A stretch of DNA of 16,012 nt from Treponema sp. (GTDB lineage: Bacteria; Spirochaetota; Spirochaetia; Treponematales; Treponemataceae), in the NCBI GenBank assembly GCA_003455655.1, contig DMQP01000207.1, forward strand, positions 1 to 16,012, written 5' to 3'. The stretch's first letter is position 1. Every line of letters begins with the position of its first letter. Below, piece by piece: positions 13,456 to 16,012 of the stretch. The notes under the pieces are model-generated. The model saw nothing but the letters and a program-made list of their open reading frames with translations, made no database searches and was not told the DNA's origin. The translations under genes were made by a program, and so were the position numbers.

Positions 13456-14031
13456 CTATTTTTGAGCAGCTAGGTCAATGTTGTACATGCGTTCTGCACC
13501 TACCGTTGAAGGCGGTCCATGACCTGGTAAAACAACGCAGTTGTCGTTCTGAGAAAGAATTTTTGTATGAATGTTATTACAAAGCATTCGTTCTGCGTAT
13601 TTACTACCCGTTGAACCAATGGTTCCTGCAAACAAAACATCTCCGGTAAAAAAAACATTTTCAATGCGGAAGACCATACTGTCGCTCGTGTGTCCAGGAA
13701 GAGAAAAATAAGTTATGGTCAATCCTGCTTCAGAAATAGTTCCCTCGCCACCTAATACTGTTGACCAGTTGCCACAAACTTCGTAGTCAGCTGCATATAC
13801 TTTAGGCTTGTAAATGCGTTTTATTGTTTCTAGACCTTTAATGTGATGTTCATGATTGTGCGTTACCAAAACTCCTGTAAGCGTATAGCCACCGTCTTCA
13901 ATTTGCGAAATAAGTTCTGAAGTGACAGCTGCTGGGTCTACAATGAGTGCTTGCATAACATTAGGGTCATCATTAACAACGAGGTATGAATTGGTAAAGC
14001 CGTTTTTGCTTAAGTGATAGTATATTTTCAT
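13456..14031 (-). CDS. Metallo-beta-lactamase-fold hydrolase (glyoxalase II-like)
   Basis: 191 aa, the length of a single-domain MBL-fold hydrolase. Motifs in order: THNHEHHIKG (57-66), LPGHTSDSM (111-119, H114), FFTGDVLFAGTIGST (127-141, D131) and VVLPGHGPPS (167-176, H171). These match the glyoxalase II-like group that hydrolyses thioesters or related substrates with one or two metals. The first motif is unusual: canonical HxHxDH reads H58-N-H60-E-H62-H63, so the Asp that normally binds the second metal is His62. Metal use or substrate may therefore differ. There is no signal peptide, so cytoplasmic. Its ATG overlaps the stop of the upstream pentapeptide-repeat gene as ATGA (14031-14028), which indicates translational coupling and one operon. 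No specific substrate can be assigned. Confidence 0.85.
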   Translation of the reverse strand: MKIYYHLSKNGFTNSYLVVNDDPNVMQALIVDPAAVTSELISQIEDGGYTLTGVLVTHNHEHHIKGLETIKRIYKPKVYAADYEVCGNWSTVLGGEGTISEAGLTITYFSLPGHTSDSMVFRIENVFFTGDVLFAGTIGSTGSKYAERMLCNNIHTKILSQNDNCVVLPGHGPPSTVGAERMYNIDLAAQK

Positions 14032-14696
14032 GCTTCGGCCTCGTCTTCGCTTTCGTCATGCAGGAAAACTTTTGAATTTTTTATGCGGTCAAATAATGCT
14101 TCTCGTGTGTTTGAAAGTTTAAACGAAACTGCTTCTCTTAGTGAATCGTAAAAAATTGTTTTTTTGAGGTTGCAGTTTTTCATTGATGTGTTCATAAGAA
14201 TTGCTTTTATAAACTGACTGTTGTATAAATCACTGTCGTCAAAACTACATTGGTAAGCGGTTGTTCCATTAAAGTTGTTGTTCAATAAGTCGCTTCCTGT
14301 AAAGAGTGTGTTTATAAACTTTGCTCCTGCAAATGAACAGAACTGAAAGTTGCTTTGTAAAAAAGTGCTGTCGGTAAAAGTACAAAAATTGAATACACTC
14401 ATGCGTAGCCGTAAGTTACTTGCATGCATATTTGCAAAGGTGCAGTTTTGTATGCTGCAACCACAAAAGAATTTGTTACTTAGGTCAACGCCAGAAATAG
14501 AAAGACTTTCTATGTTAAGATTTATAATTTTGTCATGCGTAAGAAGATAGTTTCTAATTTTGTTTACTGATTCTGAGGGATTTTCTAAATGTTCAATGCA
14601 GTAGCCGGGTTCGTCTGTTATGTTGCCGTCATCATCTATTTGCGACAGAGCAAGTTTTTTGCAACCCAAGTGCATGCACAAATTCTTCTTAAACAT
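14028..14696 (-). CDS. Pentapeptide-repeat protein with N-terminal Cys/His cluster
   Basis: 222 aa from the ATG at 14696. Residues about 1-40 contain C7-x4-C12 and, 20 residues on, C33-x2-H36 (YCIEH), a likely small zinc site. From about 64 to 195 runs a pentapeptide-repeat right-handed beta-helix, with repeated A/C/S-D/N-F/L-x-x units such as CSIQN, CTFAN, SNFQF, SDLLN and SDLYN and many Phe or Leu at the central position. An acidic tail (HDESEDEAEA) ends the protein. Such proteins range from gyrase-binding DNA mimics (Qnr, MfpA) to scaffolds; no function is assigned here. A longer frame begins at 14723, but the promoter at 14703-14731 lies 6 nt before 14696, so I chose the shorter start. 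It is coupled to the MBL hydrolase and divergent from the zinc-ribbon/murI unit. Confidence 0.82.
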   Translation of the reverse strand: MFKKNLCMHLGCKKLALSQIDDDGNITDEPGYCIEHLENPSESVNKIRNYLLTHDKIINLNIESLSISGVDLSNKFFCGCSIQNCTFANMHASNLRLRMSVFNFCTFTDSTFLQSNFQFCSFAGAKFINTLFTGSDLLNNNFNGTTAYQCSFDDSDLYNSQFIKAILMNTSMKNCNLKKTIFYDSLREAVSFKLSNTREALFDRIKNSKVFLHDESEDEAEA

Positions 14697-14702
14697 ACAT
14701 AT

Positions 14703-14731
14703 ACTGTACGCTATTGAAAACATTTAGTCAA
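14703..14731 (-). promoter_or_regulatory. Promoter of the pentapeptide-repeat/MBL operon (leaderless geometry)
   Basis: Minus strand: -35 TTGACT (14731-14726), 17 bp spacer, -10 TACAGT (14708-14703), then 6 nt to the ATG at 14696. It interlocks with the opposite promoter at 14714-14742, so RNA polymerase can probably occupy only one at a time. It decides the start codon of the gene. Confidence 0.6.
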
Positions 14732-14742
14732 ATGGCTATGAT
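14714..14742 (+). promoter_or_regulatory. Promoter of the zinc-ribbon/murI operon (leaderless geometry)
   Basis: -35 TTGAAA (14714-14719), 17 bp spacer, -10 TATGAT (14737-14742), then 6 nt to the ATG at 14749. Transcription should start at the start codon; no Shine-Dalgarno is present. Confidence 0.7.
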
Positions 14743-14748
14743 AAAATT

Positions 14749-15030
14749 ATGTGTTGGAAATGTGGAACGTTACTTGATGAAAATGAACCTGTCTCTCGCA
14801 GTGCAGAGTGTCCTGTCTGTCATGCAGATGTTCATTCTTGTCGTAATTGTCTTTATTATGAACCCGGAAGTCATTACGATTGTCACGAAACAGTTGATTC
14901 TTTGGTAAGCGACAAAGAACGTTCAAACTTTTGTGAACATTTTAAATTGAACCGTTCGGCATCTTCTTCTGATGCGGCGCAAAAACAAGCTGCGGCAAAA
15001 AAAGCATTTGACTCATTGTTCACTATATGA
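14749..15030 (+). CDS. Small Cys-rich zinc-ribbon protein, unknown function
   Basis: 93 aa. The N-terminus carries C2-x2-C5 and C21-x2-C24, the two knuckles of a zinc ribbon. A second conserved-looking segment follows: SCRNCLYYEPGSHYDC (30-45, with C31, C34 and C45) and KERSNFCEHF (56-65, C62), which could form a second zinc site (C31, C34, C45, C62). The last 30 residues are an Ala/Lys-rich helix. I recall similar small proteins with a CRNCxxYxPG...DKExxNFCxxF pattern annotated as hypothetical in other bacteria. The role is unknown; protein or nucleic-acid binding is possible. An alternative overlapping frame starting at 14714 is a shadow. The gene has its own leaderless-type promoter and lies 3 nt upstream of murI, probably in the same transcript. 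Confidence 0.82.
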   Translation: MCWKCGTLLDENEPVSRSAECPVCHADVHSCRNCLYYEPGSHYDCHETVDSLVSDKERSNFCEHFKLNRSASSSDAAQKQAAAKKAFDSLFTI

Positions 15031-15033
15031 CCT

Positions 15034-15870
15034 ATGAAAGACTATATTGATTTTGCATTTTTAGATAGCGGAACCGGTGGCATTCCCTACATGCTTGAAT
15101 TAAAGAAAAAAAGCCCTGACTCTCGCTGTGTATATTTAGGAGACACTGCACACTTTCCTTATGGAGAAAAAACTTCAGAAGAAATTACTTTGTGTGCTTC
15201 ACAAGCCCTTTCTCTTATTGTAAAAAAATGGAATCCTCGGACTGTCATAATTGCTTGCAATACTATAAGTGTAACTTCTCTTGCAGACTTAAGGGCACTC
15301 TTTCCCAACATTCCCATTGTGGGAACTGTTCCTGCAATAAAACTTGCTGCTTCTGTTACGCACAACAAACGCATAGGACTCCTTGCAACAAATGCAACGG
15401 TTAATCATCCATACAATAAAAAACTTATTCAAGATTATGCAAAAGACTGTCATGTTTTTAACCGTGGCGATCCAGATTTAATTGCTTTTATAGAACACGA
15501 ACTTTTTAACGCAAGTGAAGCAGAAAAGCAAAAAGCAGTTGAACCAGCAGTTTCGTTTTTTTTAGAAAATAAATGTGACACTATTATTTTAGGTTGTACT
15601 CATTTTACTCACATAGCAGAAAATATAGCGAGTGTGGCGGGTAGTGGAGTGCAAGTGGTAGACAGTCGAGATGGTGTTGCAAACCAAGCCCTTCGTGTTG
15701 AACAAAAACAGATAGCAGTTTCTGTTCAACAGAAAGCAAGGTTAGATACTTTGCCACCTGATCAAAGTTTTTTTGTTACTGCCCTGCACAATACAGAAGA
15801 CGATCGTGAGTATGCTGCCCTCTGTAAAAATGCAGGAATTCCTTGGGGTGGATTAATTACAAACGCTTAG
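15034..15870 (+). CDS. murI: Glutamate racemase
   Basis: 278 aa, typical length. MurI interconverts L- and D-glutamate, supplying D-Glu for peptidoglycan precursors in the cytoplasm. Visible motifs: FLDSGTGGIPYM (9-20, with D11 and S12), GDTAHFPYGEK (36-46), IIACNTISV (72-80, catalytic C75) and LGCTHFTHI (186-194, second catalytic C188 with H190). The cofactor-independent two-cysteine site is complete. The region after about 220 is short and less conserved, ending NAGIPWGGLI. The ATG at 15034 lies 3 nt after the zinc-ribbon stop with no Shine-Dalgarno, so translation is probably coupled. Its last 14 bp overlap the convergent isocitrate dehydrogenase gene. With mraY it is the second peptidoglycan gene in the window, in a separate unit. 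Confidence 0.93.
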   Translation: MKDYIDFAFLDSGTGGIPYMLELKKKSPDSRCVYLGDTAHFPYGEKTSEEITLCASQALSLIVKKWNPRTVIIACNTISVTSLADLRALFPNIPIVGTVPAIKLAASVTHNKRIGLLATNATVNHPYNKKLIQDYAKDCHVFNRGDPDLIAFIEHELFNASEAEKQKAVEPAVSFFLENKCDTIILGCTHFTHIAENIASVAGSGVQVVDSRDGVANQALRVEQKQIAVSVQQKARLDTLPPDQSFFVTALHNTEDDREYAALCKNAGIPWGGLITNA

Positions 15871-16012
15871 CAATTTCGTCAATAAATTCCCAAGAGTTCA
15901 AAATCTGAGTTGCCTTAGGTTCGGCTAAAGCTGCTAAGTCGCCAGTCATAATTCCATCTTCAATTACAGACAGTGTTGCTTTTTCCAGTTTATGTGCAAA
16001 GTCTGCAAGGTC
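15857..16012 (-). CDS. icd: Isocitrate dehydrogenase, C-terminal 51 residues (partial)
   Basis: A minus-strand frame open from the window edge to a TAA at 15859-15857. The visible 51 residues contain LEKATLSVIEDGIMTGDLAAL and end SWEFIDEIAKRL. This resembles the C-terminus of the NADP-dependent isocitrate dehydrogenases of the eukaryote-like/Thermotoga type (xxATxExxExGxMTxDLAxL...TxxFLDxIxxxL), which convert isocitrate to 2-oxoglutarate in the cytoplasm. The active site lies outside the window, so the call rests on the tail pattern only. The last 14 bp overlap the murI 3' end. A related beta-decarboxylating dehydrogenase is the main alternative. Confidence 0.7.
   Translation of the reverse strand, partial: DLADFAHKLEKATLSVIEDGIMTGDLAALAEPKATQILNSWEFIDEIAKRL

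Noticed and set aside
14714..14908. Plus-strand frame overlapping the zinc-ribbon gene in another phase
   Set aside because: It begins inside the promoter upstream of the predicted transcript start, and it competes with a frame having clear CxxC motifs.
1..16012. CRISPR arrays, insertion sequences, tRNA/rRNA genes, riboswitches
   Set aside because: Looked for on both strands; no repeat-spacer pattern, transposase, terminal inverted repeats or structured RNA pattern was seen, and intergenic gaps are too short for a riboswitch.

Overview
The window reads as a compact, moderately AT-rich bacterial chromosome segment. It is most likely from a Treponema-like spirochaete that can still make amino acids. 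The hints are two short signal peptides with relaxed spirochaete-style lipoboxes (LVSC, LCAC), the mix of lipoproteins, an HD-GYP protein and Cys-rich small proteins, and the tight gene packing. The taxon is an inference, because no rRNA or other marker is present. I see no mobile element, CRISPR array, tRNA or rRNA, and no stretch over 300 bases without a gene.

Layout. (1) Positions 1-2698, minus strand: mraY (lipid I synthesis), fabF (fatty-acid elongation) and the start of an unknown lipoprotein, apparently one operon. (2) 2765-4608, plus: an AroA-family protein and a small four-helix membrane protein joined by an ATGA overlap. (3) 4587-6245, minus: a GAF-GAF-HD-GYP signalling protein. (4) 6294-11262, plus: an amino-acid operon with fused aspartokinase/homoserine dehydrogenase, a DAHP-synthase-like/prephenate dehydratase/ACT fusion, and the acetolactate synthase regulatory subunit. 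(5) 11259-11672, minus: a hypothetical protein, divergent from a large HExxH lipoprotein at 11718-13445 plus. (6) 13456-14696, minus: a pentapeptide-repeat protein with an N-terminal Cys/His cluster, then a metallo-beta-lactamase-fold hydrolase, coupled by ATGA. (7) 14749-15870, plus: a zinc-ribbon protein and glutamate racemase. (8) 15857-16012, minus: the C-terminus of an isocitrate dehydrogenase.

Two themes stand out. First, the DAHP-synthase domain fused to prephenate dehydratase keeps its full-length fold but has lost nearly all its metal and phosphoenolpyruvate ligands, while its dehydratase and ACT parts look intact. It looks like a pseudoenzyme or regulatory module. The AroA protein also lacks several ligand residues, including the lysine matching E. 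coli K411, so the usual labels of two aromatic-pathway proteins here are doubtful. Second, the genes that open transcription units have sigma70-type promoters abutting the start codon. In four cases a -35, a 17 bp spacer and a -10 lie exactly 6 nt before the ATG, which predicts leaderless mRNAs. Some operon-internal genes instead carry Shine-Dalgarno sequences or stop/start overlaps.

Convergent gene pairs overlap at their stop codons (22, 4 and 14 bp) or lie 10 bp apart, with no clear terminators.
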